A stretch of 12,503 nt of DNA, from positions 1-12,503 of the forward strand of contig JALTFF010000016.1 in NCBI GenBank assembly GCA_027007465.1, written 5' to 3'. Both the position numbers and the translations under genes were made by a program. The stretch is from a bacterium. GTDB taxonomy: Bacteria; Patescibacteriota; Patescibacteriia; Patescibacteriales; JALTFF01. Within the stretch, counting starts at the first letter, position 1. Each line of letters opens with the position of its first letter. Below, piece by piece: positions 5,905 to 12,503 of the stretch. A model generated the notes under the pieces. That model had not been told where the DNA came from. It ran no database searches and was given only the letters and a program-made list of their open reading frames with translations.

Positions 5905-7569
5905 ATGAAAAATATGGCAGAAGAAAAAAAATCAACTAAATTTATTTTTGTTATTGGAGGAGTAATGTCTGGAGTTGGAAAAGGCGTTGCTTGTTCTTCA
6001 ATTGGAAAAATTTTGCAAAGCAAGGGGTATAGAGTGAGTATTATAAAAGCTGATCCATATATAAATGTTGATGCAGGCACAATGAATCCTATTGAGCATG
6101 GAGAAGTTTTTGTCACAGAAGACGGTGATGAGACAGATCAAGATATTGGTAATTATGAGAGATTTTTAGGTAAAAATATCTATAAAGAAAACTATATGAC
6201 GACTGGAAGGGTTTATCAATCAGTTATTCAAAGAGAAAGAAATTTAGAATATAAAGGTAAGTGTGTTGAAGTAGTTCCGCATATTCCAGAAGAAATTATT
6301 AGAAGAATTAAATTAGCTGTTAAAAAGACAAAAGCAGAAATAATGATTATAGAAATTGGAGGAACAATTGGTGAATATCAAAATTTGCTTTTTTTAGAAG
6401 CTGCTAGAATGATGCATTTAAAAAATCCTAAAGACGTAATATTTATTGTTGTTTCTTATCTGCCAATACCTCAAAAAATTGGCGAAATGAAGACAAAACC
6501 AACTCAACATGCTATAAGATCATTAAATACAGCTGGAATTCAGCCAGATTTTATTATTGCCCGTTCTTCTCGCAATATTGATGAACCTAGGAGAGAAAAA
6601 ATAGCCACTTTTTGTAATGTTGAAAAAGAAAATGTTATCAATGCCCCTGATGTAGATTCAATTTATGAAGTTCCATTAAATTTTGAAAAAGATAATTTAG
6701 GCAATAGAATACTTAAAAAATTTAACTTAAAAGAAAAAGAAAATGATTTAAAAGATTGGAGGGAGTTGGTTAATGTAATTAAAAATGTTCAAGAAACAGT
6801 TAAAATTGGCATTGTTGGGAAATATTTTGGAAGTGGAGATTTTACTTTAGCTGATTCTTATATTTCAGTTATAGAAGCGATTAAGCATGGAGCTTGGGCA
6901 AATAAAGTTAAACCAATTATGAAGTGGATAAATTCTAGCGAGTATGAAAAAGATGAAAATAAATTAAGAGAATTGTCTGATTTAGATGGAATTATAGTTC
7001 CACAAGGATGGGGTTCTCGTGGAAGCGAAGGTAAGATTGCTGCTATTAAATATTGCAGAGAAAATAAAATACCTTATCTTGGGCTTTGCTATGGAATGCA
7101 GATGGCAGTAATAGAATTTGCTCGAGATGTTTGTAAAATGAAAAATGCTAATAGTGAAGAGATAGATCCTAATACTCCTTATCCAGTAATTCATATTATG
7201 CCTGGTCAAAAAGAATATTTAGCTAAGAAACAATATGGCGGAACAATTCGCTTAGGAGCATGGCCTTGTAAATTAAAATTAAATAGTAAGGTAAGAAAAA
7301 TTTATAACAATAAAAATATAGTCCTTGAGAGACATCGCCATCGTTATGAATTTAACAATAAATATAGAGAAAAATTTGAAAAATGTGGTATGTCTATTAG
7401 CGGGACATCTCCTGATAATAAATTAGTTGAAGTAATTGAAATAGATGATCATCCATTTTTTGTTGGTTGTCAATTTCATCCAGAATATAAATCAAGGCCT
7501 CTTAATCCGCATCCATTATTTAAAGCATTTGCTAAGGCAGCGAAAAATAGGCATCAGTCTGATTTATGA
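5905..7569 (+). CDS. pyrG: CTP synthase (glutamine hydrolysing)
   Basis: PyrG converts UTP to CTP using ATP and ammonia from glutamine. At 554 residues it has the normal two-domain size. The synthetase half begins FIFVIGGVMSGVGKG (P-loop, 14-27), then KADPYINVDAGTMNPIEHGE and DGDETDQDIGNYERF. The glutaminase half has the nucleophile Cys395 in LGLCYGMQ, with His525 and Glu527 in FHPEY completing the triad. SGVGKG and DETDQD differ from the E. coli wording (SSLGKG, AETDLD) and match what I recall of candidate-phyla enzymes. The start may be Met1 (5905) or Met4 (5914); neither has a Shine-Dalgarno site, and the -10 at 5894-5899 favours the first. It is the only gene here that ends in TGA. It converges on rpmA with a 10-base gap. 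Confidence 0.97.
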   Translation: MKNMAEEKKSTKFIFVIGGVMSGVGKGVACSSIGKILQSKGYRVSIIKADPYINVDAGTMNPIEHGEVFVTEDGDETDQDIGNYERFLGKNIYKENYMTTGRVYQSVIQRERNLEYKGKCVEVVPHIPEEIIRRIKLAVKKTKAEIMIIEIGGTIGEYQNLLFLEAARMMHLKNPKDVIFIVVSYLPIPQKIGEMKTKPTQHAIRSLNTAGIQPDFIIARSSRNIDEPRREKIATFCNVEKENVINAPDVDSIYEVPLNFEKDNLGNRILKKFNLKEKENDLKDWRELVNVIKNVQETVKIGIVGKYFGSGDFTLADSYISVIEAIKHGAWANKVKPIMKWINSSEYEKDENKLRELSDLDGIIVPQGWGSRGSEGKIAAIKYCRENKIPYLGLCYGMQMAVIEFARDVCKMKNANSEEIDPNTPYPVIHIMPGQKEYLAKKQYGGTIRLGAWPCKLKLNSKVRKIYNNKNIVLERHRHRYEFNNKYREKFEKCGMSISGTSPDNKLVEVIEIDDHPFFVGCQFHPEYKSRPLNPHPLFKAFAKAAKNRHQSDL

Positions 7570-7579
7570 TTTAACTGTC

Positions 7580-7879
7580 TTATTTTGCTCCTGGCTTAGT
7601 CTTAAATGGAATTACATTTACAATTTTTGTTTTTTTCAACTGTCCATTAAATTTTTTCAATTTTCTTGTTGTAAATTTAATTACTCCATTAGCAACAGCA
7701 AAAAGAGTATCATCTCCTCCTTTTTTAACATTAATACCTGGATGAAATTTTGTTCCTCTTTGGCGTATTATGATAGAGCCAACTTTAGTGATTTGTCCAT
7801 CAAATAATTTTACACCTAATCTTTTTGAAATTGAATCGCGGCCTAATGTAGTAGAACCGCCAGCTTTTCTATGAGCCAT
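7580..7879 (-). CDS. rpmA: 50S ribosomal protein L27
   Basis: A 99-residue L27. The N-terminus [20 protein letters not shown] is the tail that reaches the peptidyl-transferase centre. There is no cleavable N-terminal extension of the Firmicutes kind, so the ATG at 7879 is the start. The body [13 protein letters not shown] and VGxGxDxTLFA-type segment ([16 protein letters not shown]) are typical of the family. The C-terminal part is a little longer and Lys-rich. Usually rpmA follows rplU (L21); here it stands alone, convergent with pyrG and 270 bases from the divergent gtrA-pil operon. A good promoter is present at 7909-7937. The leader of about 22 bases has no Shine-Dalgarno site. Confidence 0.96.
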   Translation of the reverse strand: MAHRKAGGSTTLGRDSISKRLGVKLFDGQITKVGSIIIRQRGTKFHPGINVKKGGDDTLFAVANGVIKFTTRKLKKFNGQLKKTKIVNVIPFKTKPGAK

Positions 7880-7908
7880 AAAATTTATATAATTTATAAG
7901 ATAAAATC

Positions 7909-7937
7909 ATCATAGCAAGTCAAATATAAAATGTCAA
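7909..7937 (-). promoter_or_regulatory. Sigma-70 promoter of rpmA
   Basis: On the minus strand TTGACA (7937-7932) and TATGAT (7914-7909) have a 17-base spacer, one mismatch from consensus overall. A start near 7902 leaves about 22 bases before the ATG at 7879. Confidence 0.75.
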
Positions 7938-8015
7938 GAAAATAAACATACTTTTTAAATGTCATCTATCTAATTGATGAACTAAAAACATATTATTTTG
8001 ATATCAGGAAGAATT

Positions 8016-8049
8016 CTTTAGACAGATTTTTCTATGAGATAGACTAAGG
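8016..8049 (+). ncRNA. Alternative (anti-terminator-like) hairpin in the gtrA-pil leader
   Basis: CTTTAG (8016-8021) can pair with CTAAGG (8044-8049) through one G-U pair, closing an inner perfect stem TCTAT/ATAGA (8031-8035 with 8039-8043, loop GAG). The left side has a 9-base bulge. The CTAAGG arm is the same segment used by the downstream terminator-like hairpin, so only one of the two can form. Confidence 0.35.
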
Positions 8050-8092
8050 AGATTAACTATTTTAGGATTTAAAATGAGCCTTAGCTTTTTTT
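8044..8092 (+). terminator. Terminator-like hairpin with T tract upstream of the gtrA-pil operon
   Basis: CTAAGG (8044-8049) pairs with CCTTAG (8079-8084). An inner stem ATTTTA (8059-8064) with TAAAAT (8070-8075) closes a 5-base loop. C and seven T (8086-8092) follow. This fits an intrinsic terminator on the plus strand only. It may attenuate transcription into the pil operon, or stop readthrough from pyrG that has crossed rpmA antisense. Confidence 0.5.
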
Positions 8093-8136
8093 GAAGAAAA
8101 ATAAACTTATATGTAAAAACTATTAAAGGAAATAAT

Positions 8137-8142
8137 AAAGGA
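8137..8142 (+). promoter_or_regulatory. Shine-Dalgarno site of the GtrA-like gene
   Basis: AAAGGA ends 7 bases before the ATG at 8150. It is the only well-placed Shine-Dalgarno site seen before any gene in the window; a second AAAGGA at 8125-8130 is too far upstream to act directly. Confidence 0.6.
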
Positions 8143-8149
8143 ATAAAAT

Positions 8150-8581
8150 ATGATAAATAAATTTAGGAATAATCGTATTTTTATTAAATTTCCAATTACT
8201 AAACAGTTTACTAAATTTTTAATTATAGGATGTTATAGCTTAATCATTGATTTTACTGTTTATATTTTTTTAACTAGAACTTTTCATTTCTGGTCTAAAC
8301 ATTATCTGCTTGCAAATTTTATTAGTTTTTTATCTGCTAATTATTGGAGCTTTTATTCAAATAGGAGATGGACTTTTAAGGCTCAAAATGTTAAAATAAT
8401 AAAACAGTATTTAAAGTTCTTATCTGTCACTTTTACTGGATTAATTTTAACAGAACTACTTTTATATATCTTTGTAAAATATTTTGGATTATTTGATATT
8501 TTTGCAAAAATAATAATAGCTGCAATAATAGCTATTTGGAACTTTAGCGCGCATAAATTATGGACATTTAATTATGTTTAA
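8150..8581 (+). CDS. GtrA-like family membrane protein
   Basis: A 143-residue integral membrane protein with four predicted segments (about 20-42, 51-68, 88-110 and 115-133). It has the two family signatures: NRRWTF (71-76) after segment 2, and NFSAHKLWTF (131-140) after segment 4. GtrA-like proteins are thought to help flip or hand over polyprenyl-phosphate-linked sugars for decoration of surface polysaccharides, or to partner a glycosyltransferase; no glycosyltransferase gene is adjacent here. It has the one good Shine-Dalgarno site in the window and its last 8 bases overlap the start of pilM, so it is co-transcribed and probably translationally coupled with the pilus genes. A role in sugar supply for pilin glycosylation or the cell surface is inference. 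Confidence 0.88.
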   Translation: MINKFRNNRIFIKFPITKQFTKFLIIGCYSLIIDFTVYIFLTRTFHFWSKHYLLANFISFLSANYWSFYSNRRWTFKAQNVKIIKQYLKFLSVTFTGLILTELLLYIFVKYFGLFDIFAKIIIAAIIAIWNFSAHKLWTFNYV

Positions 8582-9674
8582 TATTCAACAAAAATTTTTT
8601 GGTTTAGATATATCAGACTTTTCAATAAAAATAGTCCAATTAAAAAAAACTAAAGAAAAGTTTGATATCTCAGCCTGCGATCAAATAGATTTAAAGCCAG
8701 GTATAATTGATAATGGCGTTATTAAAGATGAAGAAAAAGTTAAAGAAAAGATAAAAAAACTAATCAATAACTGCCGTTTTGGAAAAATTACCTCAGATAA
8801 TGTAGTAGCTTGCTTGCCAGAGACAAAAACTTTTATAAAGCTTATAGAAATTGAAAATAGTAATGAGAAGGACATAGATAGTCATGATTCTCTAAATTCT
8901 ATAATAATAAAAGAAGCTGAAAAACACATACCATTGCCTATTCAAGAATCATATATTGATTGGCAAATAATTGAGAAAGATAAAGATGCTTTAACAGTTT
9001 TAATAGGAGCAGCTTATAAAAAAATAACTGAACAATATGCTAAGATTTTAGCTGATTTAAATTTAACAATATTAGCTTTAGAAATTGAAGAAGTAGCCAT
9101 TGCTAGAGCAATTTTGCCAGAAGAAAGAATGCCTAATCCAGAAAAAAACCAAGGGACAAAAGTTATATTAGACATTGGAGCTTCACGAAGTAGTTTTACT
9201 GCTTATGATACAAATACTATTTTATTTACAATTAGTTTGCCAATTTCTGGGAAAAAAATGACAGAAAGTATAGCTAAATCTTTAAATATAAGTTATGATG
9301 AAGCAGAAAAGAAAAAAATTAAATGCAATCTCAACTCTAAATCTAAAAGAAATATTAAAGCAAGAAGTGTTATTATTAAAATTTTATCAGAATTTGCAAA
9401 TTATGTGAAAAAAGCAATTATTTTCCATAATAATCATTTTTACGATCATGATCCAATAAATCAGATTCTATTAACTGGTGGAATGTCAAATATGCCTGGA
9501 ATAGCTTCTTTATTAGCTGAAAAATTAAACAATCAAGTTGATATTGCAAATAGTTTAAATAGTATTAATAAAACAGAAAAAATAATTGATAATTATTCAA
9601 AAAATTACGATCAGTCAGCTTCTTTTACAACAGCTATTGGATTAGCTCTAAGAAATTATATTATAGAAGAATAA
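8574..9674 (+). CDS. pilM: Type IV pilus assembly ATPase-like protein PilM
   Basis: A 366-residue cytoplasmic protein of the actin/FtsA fold. The first phosphate-binding motif is FGLDISDFSIKIVQL (9-23), the second LDIGASRSSFTAYD (199-212), and the adenosine motif LLTGGMSNMPGIASLL (300-315). PilM sits under the inner membrane and binds the N-terminal tail of PilN, linking the pilus motor to the PilN/PilO complex. Length is close to the family's usual 350-360. The ATG lies inside the end of the GtrA-like gene (8-base overlap) and pilN begins 6 bases after its stop. The order pilM-pilN-pilO that follows confirms the assignment. No Shine-Dalgarno site is visible, which fits coupling to the upstream gene. 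Confidence 0.94.
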   Translation: MFNIQQKFFGLDISDFSIKIVQLKKTKEKFDISACDQIDLKPGIIDNGVIKDEEKVKEKIKKLINNCRFGKITSDNVVACLPETKTFIKLIEIENSNEKDIDSHDSLNSIIIKEAEKHIPLPIQESYIDWQIIEKDKDALTVLIGAAYKKITEQYAKILADLNLTILALEIEEVAIARAILPEERMPNPEKNQGTKVILDIGASRSSFTAYDTNTILFTISLPISGKKMTESIAKSLNISYDEAEKKKIKCNLNSKSKRNIKARSVIIKILSEFANYVKKAIIFHNNHFYDHDPINQILLTGGMSNMPGIASLLAEKLNNQVDIANSLNSINKTEKIIDNYSKNYDQSASFTTAIGLALRNYIIEE

Positions 9675-9680
9675 AATAAT

Positions 9681-10223
9681 ATGATTACTCTTAATTTAAT
9701 TCCTACACAATATGAGGAAAAAACTAAATTAACTAAAGTTTATTTAGTAATTAAGGATATATTACTTATATTTCTTGTATTTGTGATATTTATTACAATA
9801 TCTTTTTTATTTGCAAAGTTAATTCTTAAGAATAATTATGATGATTTAATTATTGAAAACACTTTAGTTAATTTAAATCATAAAAAGTTTTACTCTCAAA
9901 TAAAAAAGATAAACAGTGAGTTAAATGATATTTATCAGACTCAAAATAGTTTTTATCCATATTCTAAAATTTTCTTAGCTTTAAATGATTGTATGCCGCA
10001 TAATATTTTTCTTACAAATTTAAAAATAACCTCAGGATTAGGAAAAGATAAAAAAAGATTAATTAATATTAAAATTACTGGGAAAGCAAAAACAAGGGAT
10101 GATTTATTAAAGTTAAAGAATAATCTTGAAAAAAATGAATTATTCTATAATATTAACTTTCCTTTTAAGAATTTATTAAAACCTAAGAATATTAATTTTC
10201 AAATAAGTTTTAATACTAAATAA
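9681..10223 (+). CDS. pilN: Type IV pilus inner-membrane protein PilN
   Basis: A 180-residue bitopic protein. The short cytoplasmic tail MITLNLIPTQYEEK holds the NLxP motif (residues 5-8) that PilN uses to dock into PilM. One membrane segment lies at about 24-49, followed by a coiled-coil-like stretch and a C-terminal region (about 95-180) with the ITGKAKTRDDLLKLKNNLE pattern typical of the PilN fimbrial-assembly domain. It pairs with PilO to align the pilus machinery across the envelope. Identification rests on position, topology and the NLIP motif. It ends in TAA directly abutting the ATG of pilO (no gap), so translation is likely coupled. Confidence 0.9.
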   Translation: MITLNLIPTQYEEKTKLTKVYLVIKDILLIFLVFVIFITISFLFAKLILKNNYDDLIIENTLVNLNHKKFYSQIKKINSELNDIYQTQNSFYPYSKIFLALNDCMPHNIFLTNLKITSGLGKDKKRLINIKITGKAKTRDDLLKLKNNLEKNELFYNINFPFKNLLKPKNINFQISFNTK

Positions 10224-10781
10224 ATGCAGTTTAAAAATATTAAAAATAAAATAATAGCAAATATCTCCATAATACTATCTGTAATCCTGCTAATTATCTT
10301 TTTTGTTTTAATTCCAACAATAAAAAGCATTAAAATGATGAATAAACAGATTGAAAGTCAGAAAATTGAATTAGAAAAAAAATATAAATTTGGTCAAAGT
10401 TTTAAATCAGTTAAAAAAAATACAGATAAAGCTCTTTTATTGTTAAAAAAATTTGATAACTATTATATAAGCAAGAACAGAAGTTTAGAGCTTATTACTT
10501 ATTTAGAATCTCTGGCTAATAAATATAATTTAGAACAAACCATTAATTTAAATTTAAATAATCTAAAAAAAATAGATAAAAGTAATTCGCAAATATCTAT
10601 TTTGCCGTTTGAATTATATATTAAAGGAAGATATCCTGATCTAATAGAATTTATTTATGAATTAGAAAAATCAAAATATTCTATAAATATCAATTCTTTA
10701 TTCTTTAATCAAGATTTTGGAGAAGATAATAAAAGGGGAGGCGTTAATATGTTATTAAGAGCAAACACTTTTTTCAAATAA
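10224..10781 (+). CDS. pilO: Type IV pilus inner-membrane protein PilO
   Basis: A 185-residue bitopic protein. A short basic N-terminus precedes a membrane segment at about 10-32. A helical, coiled-coil-like region (about 34-80) leads to a C-terminal domain with ILPFELYIKGRYPDLIEFIYELE, the pattern of the PilO ferredoxin-like fold. PilO pairs with PilN and sets the geometry of the pilus inner-membrane platform. Its start abuts the pilN stop. In Proteobacteria pilP and the secretin gene pilQ come next; here neither is present and a 106-residue membrane protein takes that place. The sequence is divergent, so the call leans on gene order and topology. Confidence 0.87.
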   Translation: MQFKNIKNKIIANISIILSVILLIIFFVLIPTIKSIKMMNKQIESQKIELEKKYKFGQSFKSVKKNTDKALLLLKKFDNYYISKNRSLELITYLESLANKYNLEQTINLNLNNLKKIDKSNSQISILPFELYIKGRYPDLIEFIYELEKSKYSININSLFFNQDFGEDNKRGGVNMLLRANTFFK

Positions 10782-10811
10782 ATTATAATTATTAATTTTG
10801 AAAATATTATT

Positions 10812-11132
10812 ATGAAAATAAATTTATATAAATTATCAAAATTCCTAAAATATATTATTTTTTTAATTATCGTGATTTGTTTAATAACTATTGGAGGAGT
10901 GTTATATTATTTATATAATAATCTTTATAAGACAATGAGTTACTCTAAAAAAATAACAATTTTACAAAATAAAGTAGCTAAAGAAACAATTAATCTTGGG
11001 CTGGTTAAGAAAATTGAAGAAAAATATCAAGAAAAAAATAATATCCCTATAGTCCCAACTGATTTAAAAGATATATTTTCTAATTCATTTGAAAAAAAGT
11101 CAACTTCAACTATCTCAACTACAACTAAATAA
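10812..11132 (+). CDS. Small bitopic membrane protein of unknown function in the pil operon
   Basis: A 106-residue protein with a basic N-terminus, one membrane segment (about 12-35, FLKYIIFLIIVICLITIGGVLYY in two halves) and a soluble tail. The tail has a helical part (about 40-75) and an acidic/Lys mixed stretch, and ends in a Ser/Thr-rich tract (STSTISTTT, 97-105). It follows pilO after 30 bases and ends 1 base before the next gene. It occupies the place of pilP but has no lipoprotein cysteine and no PilP-like sequence that I can see. Other candidate-phyla pil operons seem, from memory, to have a similar small protein here. A structural part of the pilus platform is a guess based on position. 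Confidence 0.75.
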   Translation: MKINLYKLSKFLKYIIFLIIVICLITIGGVLYYLYNNLYKTMSYSKKITILQNKVAKETINLGLVKKIEEKYQEKNNIPIVPTDLKDIFSNSFEKKSTSTISTTTK

Positions 11133-11133
11133 T

Positions 11134-11529
11134 ATGCAAGAATATTTAACTCAAATAGCAAATATTTTTAATTTGAACTATTTATTGATTAAAAAAGATA
11201 AACTAATCAGGATAATCTCAATTATTTTTTTAGGAATAAATTTATCAATATGGTTATTAGCTTATCTGCTTTTTTATTATCTAAAAGTTGAAAAAGAGAT
11301 TACGCTTCACTATAATATTTATTTTGGCATTGATTTAATAGGAAGCAAGTGGCAACTTTTTTATTTGCCAATAGCTGGGATTATTATAATAATCCTTAAT
11401 GCTTTAATAGCTTTGTTAATTTATAATAAGAATCAATTTATGATAAAAATTTTAGCTGTATCAACTTTATTGGCTCAATTATTTATTTTATTATCAATAA
11501 TATCAATAGCTTATATAAATTTATACTAG
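11134..11529 (+). CDS. Small polytopic membrane protein, DUF1648-like motif, before mraY
   Basis: A 131-residue protein with three predicted membrane segments (about 24-50, 75-97 and 104-127). Between the first two lies LHYNIYFGIDLIGSKWQ (58-74), which resembles the H-x-N-x-x-G-x-D-x-x-G motif of DUF1648 membrane proteins; this is a resemblance, not an assignment. A longer frame from an ATG at 11089 exists, but it would overlap the previous gene by 44 bases. The ATG at 11134, one base after that gene's stop, is preferred and keeps the compact operon spacing. mraY starts 6 bases after its TAG stop, the only TAG among the complete genes here. The linkage suggests an envelope role; no function is known to me. 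Confidence 0.75.
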   Translation: MQEYLTQIANIFNLNYLLIKKDKLIRIISIIFLGINLSIWLLAYLLFYYLKVEKEITLHYNIYFGIDLIGSKWQLFYLPIAGIIIIILNALIALLIYNKNQFMIKILAVSTLLAQLFILLSIISIAYINLY

Positions 11530-11535
11530 TTTTTT

Positions 11536-12503
11536 ATGGAAAATTTTTATTTAATAAAAATACTTCTTCTCTCATCTTTAGCTTCTATTTTTACAATACT
11601 TTGGACGCCTATTTTAACTAAATTTTTATATAAATATAAGTTAGGGAAAAAAATCAGAGATGATGGAACAACGCCTATTTATACTTCAATGCATAAATAT
11701 AAATCTGGCACACCAACAATGGGTGGAATATTAATCTGGATGACTACTTTAATTTTTGCTTTTCTTTTTTATTATCTATCAAAATTTTCATCATTTGACA
11801 TATTTAAACAGCTTAATTTCTTAAGCCGTTCTCAAACATGGTTGCCATTAGCTTTTTTAATAAGCACAGCTATTATTGGTCTTATTGATGATATTATGGG
11901 AGTAAAGGAAATTGGATATAAAAAGAGGGGGATAAAATTTTTAGATAAATTAGCTATTTATACAATCATTGGACTTGTTGGTGCTACTTGGTTTTATTAT
12001 AAATTAGGTTGGGATCTTCTTCATATTCCTTTTTTAGGCAATTTTCAAATTGGAATTTTATATATTCCGATTTTTATTTCTGTGGTTATTGGAACAGCTT
12101 TTGCTGTTAATCAAACAGATGGATTGGACGGTTTAGCAGGTGGTTCTCTTTTAACAGCTTTTGTATCTTATATAATTATATCTTTTGCGCTTGGAAAATA
12201 TGATCTAGCAGCTTTTTGTAGTATAATTTCTGGAGCTTTAATGGCTTTTCTGTGGTTTAATATAAAACCAGCAAGATTTATTATGGGAGATACAGGCGCT
12301 TTTTCATTAGGTTCTACATTAGCAATTATTGCATTGCTTACAAATACTATATTCATCTTACCATTCATTGGATTTATTTTTGTTATTGAAGCATTATCAA
12401 CAATTATTCAAATTGGCTCTAAAAAATTAAGAAAAGGAAAGAAGGTTTTTATTAGCTCTCCAATACATCATCATCTTGAGGCAAAAGGATGGACAGAATC
12501 AAA
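11536..12503 (+). CDS. mraY: Phospho-N-acetylmuramoyl-pentapeptide transferase (cut by window end)
   Basis: MraY joins phospho-MurNAc-pentapeptide to undecaprenyl phosphate at the inner face of the membrane, forming lipid I. The window holds 322 codons of about 350, lacking the last membrane segment. The family marks are present: HKYKSGTPTMGG (53-64), the catalytic Asp pair in LIDD (Asp118-Asp119), NQTDGLDGLAGG (192-203), MGDTG (250-254) and SPIHHHLEAKGWTES (308-322) with the triple His (311-313). Many hydrophobic segments separate them. NQTDGLDG has Gln where NLTDGLDG is usual. The ATG at 11536 gives the normal N-terminus and lies 6 bases after the previous stop. It is the last visible gene of the gtrA-pilMNO operon, which puts a core wall-synthesis enzyme under pilus-operon transcription. 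Confidence 0.95.
   Translation, partial: MENFYLIKILLLSSLASIFTILWTPILTKFLYKYKLGKKIRDDGTTPIYTSMHKYKSGTPTMGGILIWMTTLIFAFLFYYLSKFSSFDIFKQLNFLSRSQTWLPLAFLISTAIIGLIDDIMGVKEIGYKKRGIKFLDKLAIYTIIGLVGATWFYYKLGWDLLHIPFLGNFQIGILYIPIFISVVIGTAFAVNQTDGLDGLAGGSLLTAFVSYIIISFALGKYDLAAFCSIISGALMAFLWFNIKPARFIMGDTGAFSLGSTLAIIALLTNTIFILPFIGFIFVIEALSTIIQIGSKKLRKGKKVFISSPIHHHLEAKGWTES

Larger units (their letters stand above)
7938..8149. other. Non-coding leader region before the gtrA-pil operon
   Basis: No gene is called here. A frame at 7946-8047 is open for 33 codons but has no ATG. The region contains a short sequence similar to 525-540 (at 7994-8009), two competing hairpins (8016-8092), and two AAAGGA sites, the second of which (8137-8142) is the ribosome binding site for the GtrA-like gene. 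No convincing -35/-10 pair for the rightward operon was found. Confidence 0.5.

Noticed and set aside
7445..7807. A 120-codon plus-strand frame spanning the pyrG end and antisense to rpmA.
   Set aside because: It overlaps two conserved genes and its sequence is compositionally biased (Phe/Ser/Tyr) as expected of a shadow frame.
7946..8047. A 33-codon open frame ahead of the pil operon that might be a gene remnant.
   Set aside because: It has no ATG start and no recognisable similarity, and it overlaps the hairpin region.
10784..10789. TATAAT between pilO and the 106-residue protein gene as an internal promoter.
   Set aside because: No -35 at a suitable distance; such hexamers arise often in DNA this AT-rich.
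11089..11133. Upstream ATG that would add 15 residues to the small protein before mraY.
   Set aside because: It overlaps the preceding gene by 44 bases, adds a low-complexity Gln/Leu/Ser stretch, and the ATG at 11134 gives the tight spacing seen elsewhere.

Overview
The window is a stretch of AT-rich bacterial chromosome (roughly 25-35 % G+C by eye). It looks like a small-genome bacterium of the candidate phyla radiation, most likely Parcubacteria-like. The reasons are compact core genes with very short spacers, strong AAA/TTA/ATA codon preference, few Shine-Dalgarno sites, and a CTP synthase whose motifs (SGVGKG, DGDETDQD) match my recollection of that group. The lineage is inferred, not proven. 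The reading frames are full length with UGA only as a stop, so the UGA=Gly code of Gracilibacteria/Absconditabacteria does not apply. No mobile element, CRISPR array, tRNA or rRNA was seen.

Layout. (1) 1-284, minus: the N-terminal end of an ABC-F ATPase resembling YbiT, cut by the window edge, with its own extended -10 promoter. (2) 285-575: no convincing gene; it holds that promoter, an AT-only palindrome and a 16-base A tract. (3) 576-3782, minus: a tight operon murA-metK-C4-cluster protein of unknown function, driven by a consensus promoter (TTGACA-17-TATAAT). (4) 3964-7569, plus: a membrane-anchored S41 protease (CtpA-like), ribosomal protein L9 and CTP synthase, each apparently starting very close to its own -10 box. 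(5) 7580-7879, minus: ribosomal protein L27, convergent with pyrG and with a good promoter of its own. (6) 7880-8149: non-coding, with the rpmA promoter and a leader region that can fold as a terminator or as an alternative hairpin. (7) 8150-12503, plus: GtrA-like membrane protein, PilM, PilN, PilO, two small membrane proteins of unknown function, and MraY (cut by the window end).

How the genes fit together. MurA (first committed step) and MraY (lipid I synthesis) bracket the window and indicate that the cell makes its own peptidoglycan. The PilM/PilN/PilO set is the inner-membrane alignment subcomplex of a type IV pilus; no PilP or secretin PilQ follows, which fits a cell without a conventional outer membrane. 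The head-to-tail linkage of pilMNO to mraY joins pilus assembly and wall synthesis in one apparent transcript. MetK, PyrG, L9 and L27 are housekeeping genes.

The points most worth a second look are the shared -35 region between the divergent murA and ctpA promoters, the two-state leader RNA before the gtrA-pil operon, the C4-cluster protein linked to metK, and the two unassigned small membrane proteins between pilO and mraY. No clearly novel multi-gene system is visible; most of the window is conserved core genome.
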